Of a stretch of 16,674 nucleotides of DNA, positions 1-7,177 are shown in pieces (the first letter of the stretch is position 1; the number at the start of each line of letters is the position of its first letter). The notes under the pieces were generated by a model. It was not told the origin of the DNA, did no database searches, and saw only the letters and a program-made list of their open reading frames with translations. The translations under genes and the position numbers were made by a program. This DNA is from a bacterium. GTDB taxonomy: Bacteria; Electryoneota; RPQS01. The stretch covers positions 1 to 16,674 of the forward strand of contig JAHIZR010000184.1 in assembly GCA_018814465.1 (NCBI GenBank). The letters are read 5' to 3'.

Positions 1-212
1 AGCTGAGAGCGACGCGTCCATTTCAAGGGATCATCGATACAATCCCAATGCATCGTGACATCGAAACCGTTCTTATACTTTTCCAGCCCCATCGCCTTCA
101 GCCGTTTTGCCATACGATCCGCATAGCAGAACTTGCAGCCTTGGCTGACTTTATTGCATCCCGTTACGGGATTCCATGTGGAGTTCGTCCACTCGATTGC
201 TGATTTACTCAT
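1..212 (-). CDS. DUF5131 (phage Gp37/Gp68-like) three-Cys-motif protein, partial
   Basis: This gene runs off the left edge; about 70 N-terminal residues are visible, starting MSKSAIEWTNSTWNPVTGC. That opening (IEW T-x-x-TWNPVTGC, then GCKFCYA) is characteristic of the Gp37/Gp68 phage protein family, also called DUF5131. Cysteines 19, 26 and 29 form a C-x6-C-x2-C cluster. This resembles an iron-sulfur or radical-SAM cysteine motif but has wider spacing than the classical C-x3-C-x2-C. The biochemical function of the family is not established to my knowledge. The start is fixed by an ATGA overlap with the stop of tcmP, which implies translational coupling; no strong ribosome binding site of its own is visible. 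Members of this family recurrently sit beside TcmP, as here. Truncation is due to the window edge, so intactness cannot be judged. Confidence 0.87.
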   Translation of the reverse strand, partial: MSKSAIEWTNSTWNPVTGCNKVSQGCKFCYADRMAKRLKAMGLEKYKNGFDVTMHWDCIDDPLKWTRRSQ

Positions 213-1048
213 TTCGTCATCACTTTAGGTACTATATCACCAATTATGTTCACGCCAACAGCTTTGGGAGAAGCAAAGTACAGATAGTAGATAACTCCAT
301 GCTTTGAGTTCATCATTGGAATTGGTTTATATACGTATCCGAAACCTGCCACTCTTTGCAGTCTCTCTTTATAGGCTAGCGCAATAGCATCGCTCTTCGC
401 CTTTGCAGTGTCAATGCGTTCTTTATCGAACAGATCCTGTTGTTCAGTTGCTACAAATACGACTTCTCTCCAAGATTCATCTCCCCACGCTCGCGTTAAC
501 CTTTCTGCTTGCTTTGGATCTACAAGAGACTGATTATTTCTCCATACATTTCTTTGGGCATCTGATATCATAAAGTTCAGCAAAACATCTGCTCGCCCGC
601 TTTGCCCAAGACTATACACCATCTCCCAGTCGTAGTTCAGTTTATACGGATCTAGTAGGCAAAGTGCCTTTCTACGCCAATGTCGCTTTAGCCAAGGAAT
701 TATCTCCTTCGTCATAATCTTGTTGCAATCCCCTTGGTGGATCGTCACATTGTCATATTCCCTCGCTAACTCGTTCAGCAAATCAATTCGTGTCCTATCC
801 TGCTCAATAAAATGATATTCTCGAAATGCAGGCTTCGACTCAAGCGCCAATAGTGGACTACCTTTTATCATACCAAAGGTTTTGCTGGAAATGTGTTGAC
901 CAGGACCCGCGAACTCATCAACATATATATGGTAGAAGTTATTCTTGCTCAGAATTCTTGAATAGGGAGATGTATACATCTCCACAATCTTCAATTTCTT
1001 TTCCGACCAATTCCCAACATAGTCGAATTTTGTTCTCTTAACTGACAT
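209..1048 (-). CDS. tcmP: Three-Cys-motif partner protein TcmP
   Basis: A 279-residue soluble protein recognised as TcmP from its N-terminal architecture and its neighbour. Visible motifs are DEFAGPG (residues 44-50), HFIEQD (79-84), GDCN (106-109) and LLDPYKL (131-137), then a hydrophobic VLLNFM strand. In order and spacing they mimic motif I, the acidic ribose-contacting position, motif III and the DPPY-like motif IV of class I SAM-dependent methyltransferases; a methyltransferase role is my inference. No signal peptide or membrane segment is apparent. The start is supported by a GGGAGG Shine-Dalgarno sequence at 1060-1065. The stop overlaps the DUF5131 start by four bases. G+C is about 40% on lines 241-300 and 901-960 (24 of 60 each, counted by hand) against 38 of 60 on line 1261-1320 of aceE, suggesting transfer. 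The gene lies 27 bp downstream of aceE without an intervening hairpin. Confidence 0.84.
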   Translation of the reverse strand: MSVKRTKFDYVGNWSEKKLKIVEMYTSPYSRILSKNNFYHIYVDEFAGPGQHISSKTFGMIKGSPLLALESKPAFREYHFIEQDRTRIDLLNELAREYDNVTIHQGDCNKIMTKEIIPWLKRHWRRKALCLLDPYKLNYDWEMVYSLGQSGRADVLLNFMISDAQRNVWRNNQSLVDPKQAERLTRAWGDESWREVVFVATEQQDLFDKERIDTAKAKSDAIALAYKERLQRVAGFGYVYKPIPMMNSKHGVIYYLYFASPKAVGVNIIGDIVPKVMTK

Positions 1049-1059
1049 GACGCGAGATT

Positions 1060-1065
1060 CCTCCC
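1060..1065 (-). promoter_or_regulatory. Shine-Dalgarno site of tcmP
   Basis: GGGAGG on the minus strand lies 11 bases before the tcmP ATG. It is within the 27-base aceE-tcmP gap and supports the chosen start. Confidence 0.6.
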
Positions 1066-1075
1066 AGTTTTATGT

Positions 1076-3793
1076 TCAGCTCACCACCGGTTCTGCTTTT
1101 TCGGGGTTGATTTCGAGGTCTTTGATGGCTTGGATGACGACGGATTTTTTGATGCGGCCATGGTCGGCGAGTCCGGTCAAGGCGGCGAGGGTGATGTAGC
1201 GCGCATCGACCTCGAAGAAGTCCCGCAGGGCGACGCGGCTGTCGCTTCTGCCGAAGCCGTCGGTGCCGAGGGTAATCATCTTGCCGGTGACCCACGGGCG
1301 AATCATGTCGGGCCAGGCTTTCATATAGTCGGAAGCCGCGACGGTGACATCCACGCCGTCGATCAGGCACTCGTGAATGTAGGGAATCTTTGGTTTCTCT
1401 CCCGGATGAAGCAGGTTCCAGCGTTCGCAGCGGAGCGCGTCGAAGCGAAGTTCCTTGTAGCTGGTCGCGCTCCAGACATTGGCCGCGACACCGTATTTCT
1501 CGGCGAGAATGGTTTGCGCCTCTAATGTGCAGTTCAGGATCGAGCCGCTGCCGAAGAGGTTGACGCGCAGCTTGTCGTTCTTGAGTTCGGAGTTTTTGTA
1601 CTTATAGAGTCCCTTCAGCACGCCCTCGCGGTCATGTTCCGGCTCCGGCGGCTGGGGATAGTTCTCGTTGCCAAGAGTCAGATAGTAAAAGATGCTCTCG
1701 CCTTCGGTGTACATGCGGCGGATACCTTCGCGGATGATGGCGGCGATTTCGAAGGCGAAGGCCGGATCGTAGCTAAGCAGGTTGGGTACCGTCGAGGTCA
1801 GGATATGACTGTGACCGTCCTGATGCTGCAAGCCCTCTCCATTTAATGTCGTGCGCCCGGCGGTGCCGCCCAGCATAAAGCCCCGGCAGCGCATGTCGCC
1901 GGCAGCCCAGATCAAGTCGCCCACCCGCTGCGGCCCGAACATGGAATAGAAGATAAAGAAGGGGATCATATTAATGCCGTGCGTGGCGTAAGCCGTGCCC
2001 GCCGCGATGAAGGACGACATCGAACCGGCCTCGGTGATACCTTCTTCCAAAATCTGGCCGTTCTTTGCTTCCTTATAATAGAGTAGGCTGTCGCTGTCGA
2101 CGGGATCGTAAAGCTGTCCCATGTGGGCGTAGATGCCGACCTGCCGGAAGAGCGCTTCCATGCCGAAGGTGCGGGCTTCGTCGGGAACGATGGGAACAAT
2201 GTATTTGCCGAGCTCCTTGTCGCGGAGCAGTTTAGCGAGGATGCGCGCGAAGGCCATCGTTGTGGAGACCGCGCGCCCGTCTGTGCCTTTGACGAACTCC
2301 TCGAACAACTCTTCGGGCGGCGGCGCGATGGGCTTGACTTCAATCCTGCGTGCGGGCATGGGACCGCCGAGCTTGGCGCGCTGTTCCTTCAGGTATTTGA
2401 TCTCTTCGCTGTCGGCGGGCGGTCTGTAGAAGGGCGCGGCGGCGACGGCTTCATCGGAGATCGGAATCCCGAAGCGGGTGCGGAATTCCGCGAGCTCCTC
2501 TTCGTTCAGCTTTTTCTGCTGGTGGGTGATATTCTTGCCTTCGCCGGACTCGCCCATGCCGTAGCCTTTGATGGTCTTGGCCAGGATAACGGTCGGACTG
2601 TCGGTGTTTTCAGTCGCCGCTTTGTAGGCGGCGTAGACTTTTTCGGGATCGTGACCGCCGCGATTGAGTTTTTGCAATTGCTCATCGGAGAGATGCTCGA
2701 CCAGTTTCAGCAGATCGGGATCCACGCCGAAGAAGTGCTTGCGGATATAGGCGCCGGACTCGACCGAATACTTCTGGTATTCGCCGTCGACAACTTCGTT
2801 CATACGCTTGACGAGCTTGCCGGTGTGATCGTTTTCCAGCAGGGGATCCCAGCCGTTGCCCCAGACGACTTTAATGACATTCCAGTTCGCGCCGCGGAAG
2901 ATGGTTTCCAGCTCGTGAATGATTTTGCCGTTGCCGCGCACGGGACCATCGAGCCGCTGCAAGTTGCAGTTGATGACGAAGATCAGGTTGTCCAGCCGTT
3001 CGCGTCCCGCCAGCGAGATCGCGCCGAGGGCTTCCGGCTCATCGGTCTCGCCATCGCCGAGGTAGGCCCAGACATGCGACCCGTTATCCGGCTTCAGTCC
3101 CCGGTCTTCCAGATAGCGGTTGAAGCGCGCCTGATAGATCGCCTGAATCGGTCCCAGTCCCATCGAGACGGTGGGAAATTCCCAGAAGTTCGGCATCAGC
3201 CACGGATGCGGATAGGAGCTTAGTCCGCCGTCGGAGCGCAGTTCATGGCGGAAGTTGCGCAACTGTTCGATAGTCAGCCGGCCTTCCAGCCAGGCGCGGG
3301 AATAGATGCCGGGGGAAGCGTGTCCCTGGAAGTAAATCTGATCGCCGCCGCCCTTGTAATCGCGTCCCCGGAAAAAGTGATTGAAGCCGATTTCATAGAG
3401 CGTCGCGGCGGAGGCGAAGGTGGAAATATGTCCGCCGATGCCGTCTTCGGCGCGGTTGGCGCGCACGACCATCGCCATGGCGTTCCAGCGGATGATGCTC
3501 TTGATGCGGCGCTCAAGATCGCGGCTGCCGGGGAAGGGCGGCTGTTTGTCCGCAGGGATGGTGTTAACATAGGGTGTATTGAAGGAAAAGGGCGCGGCGA
3601 TGCCTTTTTTCTGGGCGTGGATTTGCAGCCACAGCAGCAGTTCGCGCACGCGCGCTGCGCCGCCCTGCGTATAGGCGTAGTCAAGGGAGTCCAGCCATTC
3701 CCGAATCTCCTCATCATTCGGCGGATTCTGAGAGCGATGCGGGTTATACTTTGATTGCCGCGGATCGTCCTGCGCGTGGTTGTTTTGAGTCAT
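1076..3793 (-). CDS. aceE: Pyruvate dehydrogenase E1 component, homodimeric type
   Basis: This is the homodimeric, thiamine-diphosphate-dependent E1 of the pyruvate dehydrogenase complex. It decarboxylates pyruvate and transfers the acetyl group to lipoyl-E2 in the cytoplasm. At 905 residues it is close to the roughly 887 of E. coli AceE, and key positions keep a constant offset of 17. The thiamine diphosphate/Mg motif GDGETDE is at 246-252 with NCN at 275-277. The active-site loop histidine is H424 in NITHQQKK (E. coli H407). The cofactor-activating glutamate is E588 in GITEAG (E. coli E571). There is no frameshift or missing catalytic residue. The partner genes for E2 and E3 are not beside it in this window, so aceE appears to stand alone on its 5' side. 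The ATG at 3793 has no clear Shine-Dalgarno sequence, but the N-terminus fits the family and a promoter lies about 50 bases upstream. Confidence 0.97.
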   Translation of the reverse strand: MTQNNHAQDDPRQSKYNPHRSQNPPNDEEIREWLDSLDYAYTQGGAARVRELLLWLQIHAQKKGIAAPFSFNTPYVNTIPADKQPPFPGSRDLERRIKSIIRWNAMAMVVRANRAEDGIGGHISTFASAATLYEIGFNHFFRGRDYKGGGDQIYFQGHASPGIYSRAWLEGRLTIEQLRNFRHELRSDGGLSSYPHPWLMPNFWEFPTVSMGLGPIQAIYQARFNRYLEDRGLKPDNGSHVWAYLGDGETDEPEALGAISLAGRERLDNLIFVINCNLQRLDGPVRGNGKIIHELETIFRGANWNVIKVVWGNGWDPLLENDHTGKLVKRMNEVVDGEYQKYSVESGAYIRKHFFGVDPDLLKLVEHLSDEQLQKLNRGGHDPEKVYAAYKAATENTDSPTVILAKTIKGYGMGESGEGKNITHQQKKLNEEELAEFRTRFGIPISDEAVAAAPFYRPPADSEEIKYLKEQRAKLGGPMPARRIEVKPIAPPPEELFEEFVKGTDGRAVSTTMAFARILAKLLRDKELGKYIVPIVPDEARTFGMEALFRQVGIYAHMGQLYDPVDSDSLLYYKEAKNGQILEEGITEAGSMSSFIAAGTAYATHGINMIPFFIFYSMFGPQRVGDLIWAAGDMRCRGFMLGGTAGRTTLNGEGLQHQDGHSHILTSTVPNLLSYDPAFAFEIAAIIREGIRRMYTEGESIFYYLTLGNENYPQPPEPEHDREGVLKGLYKYKNSELKNDKLRVNLFGSGSILNCTLEAQTILAEKYGVAANVWSATSYKELRFDALRCERWNLLHPGEKPKIPYIHECLIDGVDVTVAASDYMKAWPDMIRPWVTGKMITLGTDGFGRSDSRVALRDFFEVDARYITLAALTGLADHGRIKKSVVIQAIKDLEINPEKAEPVVS

Positions 3794-3851
3794 GATTAAT
3801 GCCGTGAATTTATGAATATTCTGCTTGCCGTGGGCCTATTGCACCTAATAC

Positions 3852-3880
3852 AATATAGCATATTAGCTCTGGAATTTCAA
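3852..3880 (-). promoter_or_regulatory. Sigma-70-type promoter of aceE
   Basis: On the minus strand TTGAAA (3875-3880) is followed after 17 bases by TATATT (3852-3857). The predicted transcript start near 3845 leaves a leader of about 50 bases before aceE. Spacing is optimal and the hexamers are close to consensus. No obvious Rex operator palindrome was seen here. Confidence 0.65.
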
Positions 3881-4553
3881 TCCGTTCGAGAGTCTGCGGA
3901 TTTTTCGCGAAAACAGCTGTAGTGCCTTCCGAGAACAGTTATAGCAGTCTTAGGGGCCGCTTAAGTGACGGGAGACGCGGCTTTCGCGGGGCAAATCAGT
4001 GTGATTTATCCGGTACTCAGGGACACTCGAAAACGCGCGTAAAAAGAGGCATGCCTGATTTTTGTCCTCTCTTTTTTGCGCGCACTCACTGCTGGGGCGG
4101 CCCGGCGGCAAGAATTTCTGAGTGTCGCATGAACAGCCAAGATTGATCGTTGTCAGCTTCATCTGTTCGTGTTTTTTATAGGGGAATTGCCCGCTGCAGC
4201 CCGTTCGTGAAACCGTTTCGGTCAGGCTGGAGCTTTTCCCTGTGCTCGCGCTTCACCGTCTGAGCTCTGCCCTGTATAAGTCTCTCTTGAATAACCACTT
4301 TGCCCCGAGAATCGAGCGTTTACAAGGGTGGTTTAGCTGTCTGAAAACGGGTATCGAAATGGCACAAATGAGCAGAAAGTGAAGCGGAATACCGACATCT
4401 GAGACCTTGCGGAGCGCGGATTGCAAACAACCGGGAATCATCTTGCCGGGAGTGCTTTTTCGTCCTACGAGTATCTCATTTTTCCCCTATGACAGGCCGC
4501 ATTTTGAGCGGAAAGACCTCAAAAAGAATTATTCGTTTTTTTGCAGAAAACTC
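3881..4553. other. Gene-free region between the aceE and SWIB-gene promoters
   Basis: About 670 bases with no convincing coding region. The short open frames at 3922-4162 and 4253-4441 have no usable ribosome binding site and no family-like sequence. The stretch holds an imperfect inverted repeat (4035-4083) and several small hairpins. An example is ACCG-TTT-CGGT near 4210. I found no tRNA-like or other standard RNA signature. It separates two divergent promoters and could contain regulatory sites or a small RNA. Confidence 0.5.
4035..4083. repeat. Imperfect inverted repeat with A-rich and T-rich arms
   Basis: The left arm at 4035-4049 (GCGCGTAAAAAGAGG) is nearly complementary to the right arm at 4066-4083 (CCTCTC, six T, GCGCGC). 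The right arm has about three extra bases that must bulge. The 16-base loop contains a GCATGC palindrome. A second pair, GACACTC near 4022 and GAGTGTC near 4121, could enclose it. It may be a structured RNA or a decayed mobile-element end; I do not recognise the family. Confidence 0.45.
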
Positions 4554-4581
4554 TTGACACAAATTTTTGGGAGAGTATATT
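4554..4581 (+). promoter_or_regulatory. Near-consensus promoter of the SWIB gene
   Basis: TTGACA (4554-4559, a perfect -35) is followed after 16 bases by TATATT (4576-4581). Transcription would start near 4588, giving an unusually long leader of about 160 bases before the ATG at 4751. The strength of the hexamers suggests high expression, as expected for an abundant DNA-binding protein. Confidence 0.7.
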
Positions 4582-4750
4582 AGGCTTAGATTAAGTGTGC
4601 TGTATATGGGATAGCCGCACAAAATCCCGATCAGTACCGGAAGGAATGCTCGAAGTTTCCACTTACTCCCCCGAAACGGCCGCGTATTCCAGCAAGAAAA
4701 TAACCTCACTATAGTTCAGTACTGCAAGTCCTCACGAAAAGGAGAAGGCT

Positions 4751-5260
4751 ATGCCTACCAAGAAGAAGGCCACGAAGAAGAAAGTAGCCAAGAAGGCTAC
4801 CAAGAAGAAAGTCACGAAGAAGAAAGCTACCAAGAAGAAAGTAGCCAAGAAGGCCACCAAGAAGAAAGCCACCAAGAAAAAGGCCACCAAGAAGAAAGTA
4901 GCCAAGAAGGCCACCAAGAAAAAAGCGACTAAGAAGAAAGTAGCCAAGAAGGCTACGAAGAAGAAAGCTACTAAGAAAAAGGCAGTTAAGAAGGTCAAGG
5001 CGAAGGTAAAGCGGAAGCCGAATGCAGCTTTCATGAAGCCGATGACGCCTTCTGAAGCACTCGCCGCCGTGATTGGCGCGAAGGCGATGCCGCGCACGGA
5101 GGTCACCAAGAAACTGTGGGCTTATATTAAGAAGAACGGCCTCCAGGACAAGATGAACCGTCGCAACATCAATGCTGATGACAAGCTGAAGAAGATCTTT
5201 GGCAAGAACCAGGTCTCCATGTTTGAAATGACCAAGCTGGTTTCCAAGCACCTCAGCTAA
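4751..5260 (+). CDS. Lysine-repeat (histone H1-like) SWIB/MDM2-domain protein
   Basis: A 169-residue basic protein with two parts. Residues 4-83 are almost only Lys, Ala, Thr and Val, built from ATKKK and VAKK units like the tail of eukaryotic H1 and chlamydial Hc-type proteins. Residues about 92-169 are a SWIB domain: LWAYIKKNGLQDKMNRRNI followed by KLKKIFG is the family core. The tail should bind DNA non-specifically. The SWIB domain, known from chromatin remodellers and from bacterial proteins such as those of Chlamydia, likely mediates protein contacts. A nucleoid-organising role is inferred. AAGGAG at 4739-4744, six bases before the ATG, fixes the start. The gene stands alone between its own promoter and terminator. 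The repeat length is probably variable between strains. Long opposite-strand open frames here are artefacts of low complexity. Confidence 0.92.
   Translation: MPTKKKATKKKVAKKATKKKVTKKKATKKKVAKKATKKKATKKKATKKKVAKKATKKKATKKKVAKKATKKKATKKKAVKKVKAKVKRKPNAAFMKPMTPSEALAAVIGAKAMPRTEVTKKLWAYIKKNGLQDKMNRRNINADDKLKKIFGKNQVSMFEMTKLVSKHLS
4757..4990 (+). repeat. Tandem lysine-codon repeat, 57-nt period
   Basis: The 14-mer GTAGCCAAGAAGGC recurs at 4784, 4841, 4898 and 4940. Intervals are 57, 57 and 42 nt; the last is one 15-nt ATKKK unit shorter. This points to expansion by in-frame slippage or unequal crossing-over in 15-nt steps. It lies entirely inside the SWIB gene. Confidence 0.85.
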
Positions 5261-5294
5261 TAGAATGTTTCCCGCAAGGGATGTATGTTTACAT

Positions 5295-5330
5295 GACGGC
5301 CCCGTGATTTTTACGGGGCTGTCTTCGTTT
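5295..5330 (+). terminator. Rho-independent terminator of the SWIB gene
   Basis: An 11-base-pair stem (5295-5305 with 5313-5323, one G-U pair) closes a 7-base loop and is followed by a short T-rich run TTCGTTT. It begins 34 bases after the SWIB stop codon. Confidence 0.75.
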
Positions 5331-5560
5331 ATCTTCGCTCACAAATCTCTGATATTTTGCCATTTGTTGACACTCGCTTCATTAGGCAACAAGGCGAGTC
5401 TTGTCCGCCATGATGATATCCGCGACCTTGCGCGCGCAGTAGACCAGACAGAATATTGAAACCGCCCGGGAACCCATCCTGAAATCACACGTAGAATAGA
5501 TACAAAACGGCTTCCTCCTCGCCGTAACCATTCTCCGGGCGTGAAGAGCGTCCATAAAAA
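5331..5560. other. Spacer between convergent terminators
   Basis: Part of a 355-base gene-free interval (5261-5615) between convergent genes. Outside the two terminators I see only weak imperfect complementarity around 5370-5400 and no supportable gene. Confidence 0.4.
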
Positions 5561-5591
5561 GTAAGCCCGAGGTCAACACTGCCTCGGGCTT
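5556..5591 (-). terminator. Rho-independent terminator of the lipoprotein pair
   Basis: On the minus strand a perfect 10-base-pair stem (5582-5591 with 5563-5572, AAGCCCGAGG and its complement) with a 9-base loop is followed by AC and TTTTT. It starts 24 bases after the stop at 5616. Confidence 0.85.
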
Positions 5592-5615
5592 GTCCATTTC
5601 TATGGCTGCGGTCTT

Positions 5616-7100
5616 CTATTCCTGACTGGACGCGATCATCCGCAGCGAACAATTAGGGCCTTGACAGTATCGAATCAGCGCTCGATACTCGCCGTCATCC
5701 TCCCAGACATTGAAAATCGCTACACCGTCGCTGGAATTACTTTCAGAAGCCTTAGACCAGACTAATTCGCCCGTTTGGTCGAAACCGCTCAAGCGACAGG
5801 AGTAGTAATCCGTCGAGATCACGCCGAAACCACCGTCATCGTTTTCACGAATTACCGCTTCGCCTGTTGCGATCTCTTCATAAGCTTTTTCCCAAAGAAC
5901 ATCCCCGCCGTAGCTGATACCCTGTAGGACAAGTCTTTCAGCAAATGTTCCGTCGGTAAGTTCAAAAATCCCCGAAGTCGCGGCGATCATATAGCCGGCA
6001 TGACTATCAGCAAGATCCATTAATTTGTTATCACCCGAGCGAACAACGTAGTACTTGGTCCACTCGAGAATACCTTGTGAGGTCAGTTTGAAAATGTAAG
6101 TATCATATTCGGCAAAGGGGGACGGCCAGAACATCGGCGGATTCACTTTAGCTATTAACAGCATCCCCCCGTCCGACAATACGCGGATATCCCACTTTGA
6201 ATTCAAATCATTGAAGCCATAGCCGATATCTATCGTTCTTCGCCAAAGAACATCTCCCCCGCTGTTCAGTACAATCACTTCCGGTACGCTGCCGCCGTTT
6301 ACGAGCGCAATGTTTCCATCCGTGAGCATTTCAGCATTGGAGAAGCGGCGCAACTCAAACTCCGTTCTCCACGCGACTTCTCCGGAAGCATCAAGCTTAA
6401 CGGCATGGTCCGTCCAGACATCGGTTTCACTGTCACTCAGATCCAGATTATTCCCTTGGTGATCGCTCAGTCCGAAAACAATACAACCGCCGTCCGGAGT
6501 CGCAATAACAGATCTGTTGGTATTATAAGGCCCGACCGAAAGTCTTAGCAGCTGCTCCCATTCGACTTGTCCGGTCCTGTTCAGTTTAGCGATCCAGCCC
6601 TCGCCGATTCCCCGCTGCATCACTCCGACAACAAAACACCCGCCGTCAGTCGACGGGAATACATCCTCGTATCTATAGGGTGTATGTGTTGTATTGATAT
6701 CATATACCTTCAAGTCCGTCGAATTCTCCGGAGGAGACAGCAGTTCTACCTGCGTACTTGCTTCGTCACCGCCGAATTGATTCAGCACTCGACAAGTAAT
6801 GAAGGCTTTGCCGCCCGATTCAGGAGTAATCCAGACAACTTCAGGGCCGATGGTGGAACCGACCAATTGCCCGCCGGACACGTTCCACTCAAACACCTGC
6901 GGAACATTTTCGGCATCTGTCACCTCCGCTACCGCAATAACCGTCGAGCCGCCGATGACATTCATGGGCGAGACATGCAGCGACTGAATGGCGGGAGGTG
7001 ATGATACAGATGGCGCGCCGGTCGGCGGCGCGTCGCTGCAGCCCACCAACATTGCCAAGCCTACAAGCATCCCGAGACCCAGAAAAATAAGATGTTTCAT
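5616..7100 (-). CDS. Lipoprotein with Ig-like domain and propeller-type DGG repeats (paralog 1)
   Basis: A 494-residue exported lipoprotein of unknown specific function. The ATG at 7100 is preferred over upstream in-frame codons because it starts a classic lipoprotein signal (MKHLIFLGLG, then LAMLVGC, lipidated Cys21), follows GAGGGAG, and avoids overlap with the upstream gene. Residues about 38-122 look like an Ig or PKD-type beta-sandwich. From about 130 onward, repeats of the type DGG-x3-VG and AKL-x2-x-G-x-VEW (148-180, 202-245, 260-285 and on) suggest a beta-propeller built of 'delta-60-like' units. There is no type-IX sorting domain, so it is probably membrane-anchored and may bind a surface ligand. 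It is a tandem paralog of the gene 77 bases upstream and ends 24 bases before a strong terminator. Confidence 0.82.
   Translation of the reverse strand: MKHLIFLGLGMLVGLAMLVGCSDAPPTGAPSVSSPPAIQSLHVSPMNVIGGSTVIAVAEVTDAENVPQVFEWNVSGGQLVGSTIGPEVVWITPESGGKAFITCRVLNQFGGDEASTQVELLSPPENSTDLKVYDINTTHTPYRYEDVFPSTDGGCFVVGVMQRGIGEGWIAKLNRTGQVEWEQLLRLSVGPYNTNRSVIATPDGGCIVFGLSDHQGNNLDLSDSETDVWTDHAVKLDASGEVAWRTEFELRRFSNAEMLTDGNIALVNGGSVPEVIVLNSGGDVLWRRTIDIGYGFNDLNSKWDIRVLSDGGMLLIAKVNPPMFWPSPFAEYDTYIFKLTSQGILEWTKYYVVRSGDNKLMDLADSHAGYMIAATSGIFELTDGTFAERLVLQGISYGGDVLWEKAYEEIATGEAVIRENDDGGFGVISTDYYSCRLSGFDQTGELVWSKASESNSSDGVAIFNVWEDDGEYRALIRYCQGPNCSLRMIASSQE
6943..7005 (-). repeat. Near-identical 63-nt segment, copy in paralog 1
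   Basis: Aligns with 8454-8516 at a constant offset of 1511 with only two differences (6969 and 6996). It encodes residues 33-53. Flanking coding sequence diverges sharply on both sides, including at synonymous sites. Confidence 0.85.
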
Positions 7101-7177
7101 AACTCCCTCTTTTGTTGCTTTAGCAATCTTAACAGCATAAACGATCTTTCGGTTAATCCGTCTCCGTCGGCGACAGG

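Noticed and set aside
2123..3223. A 366-codon plus-strand open frame inside aceE
   Set aside because: The amino acid composition is that of an antisense shadow of a G+C-rich gene. aceE is intact and conserved across the same bases.
4253..4441. A 62-codon minus-strand open frame in the gene-free region
   Set aside because: No Shine-Dalgarno sequence, no family resemblance, and of a length expected by chance.
4698..4714. A stretch AATAACCTCACTATAG resembling phage T7/T3 promoters just before the SWIB gene
   Set aside because: The match is partial and lacks the +1 G-run. There is no phage polymerase gene nearby, and a standard bacterial promoter is already present at 4554-4581. Most likely chance.
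4709..5251. Long Leu/Phe-rich open frames antisense to the SWIB gene
   Set aside because: They are mirror images of the AAG/AAA-rich repeat, which lacks stop codons on the other strand. There is no ribosome site, and the plus-strand SWIB domain is unambiguous.
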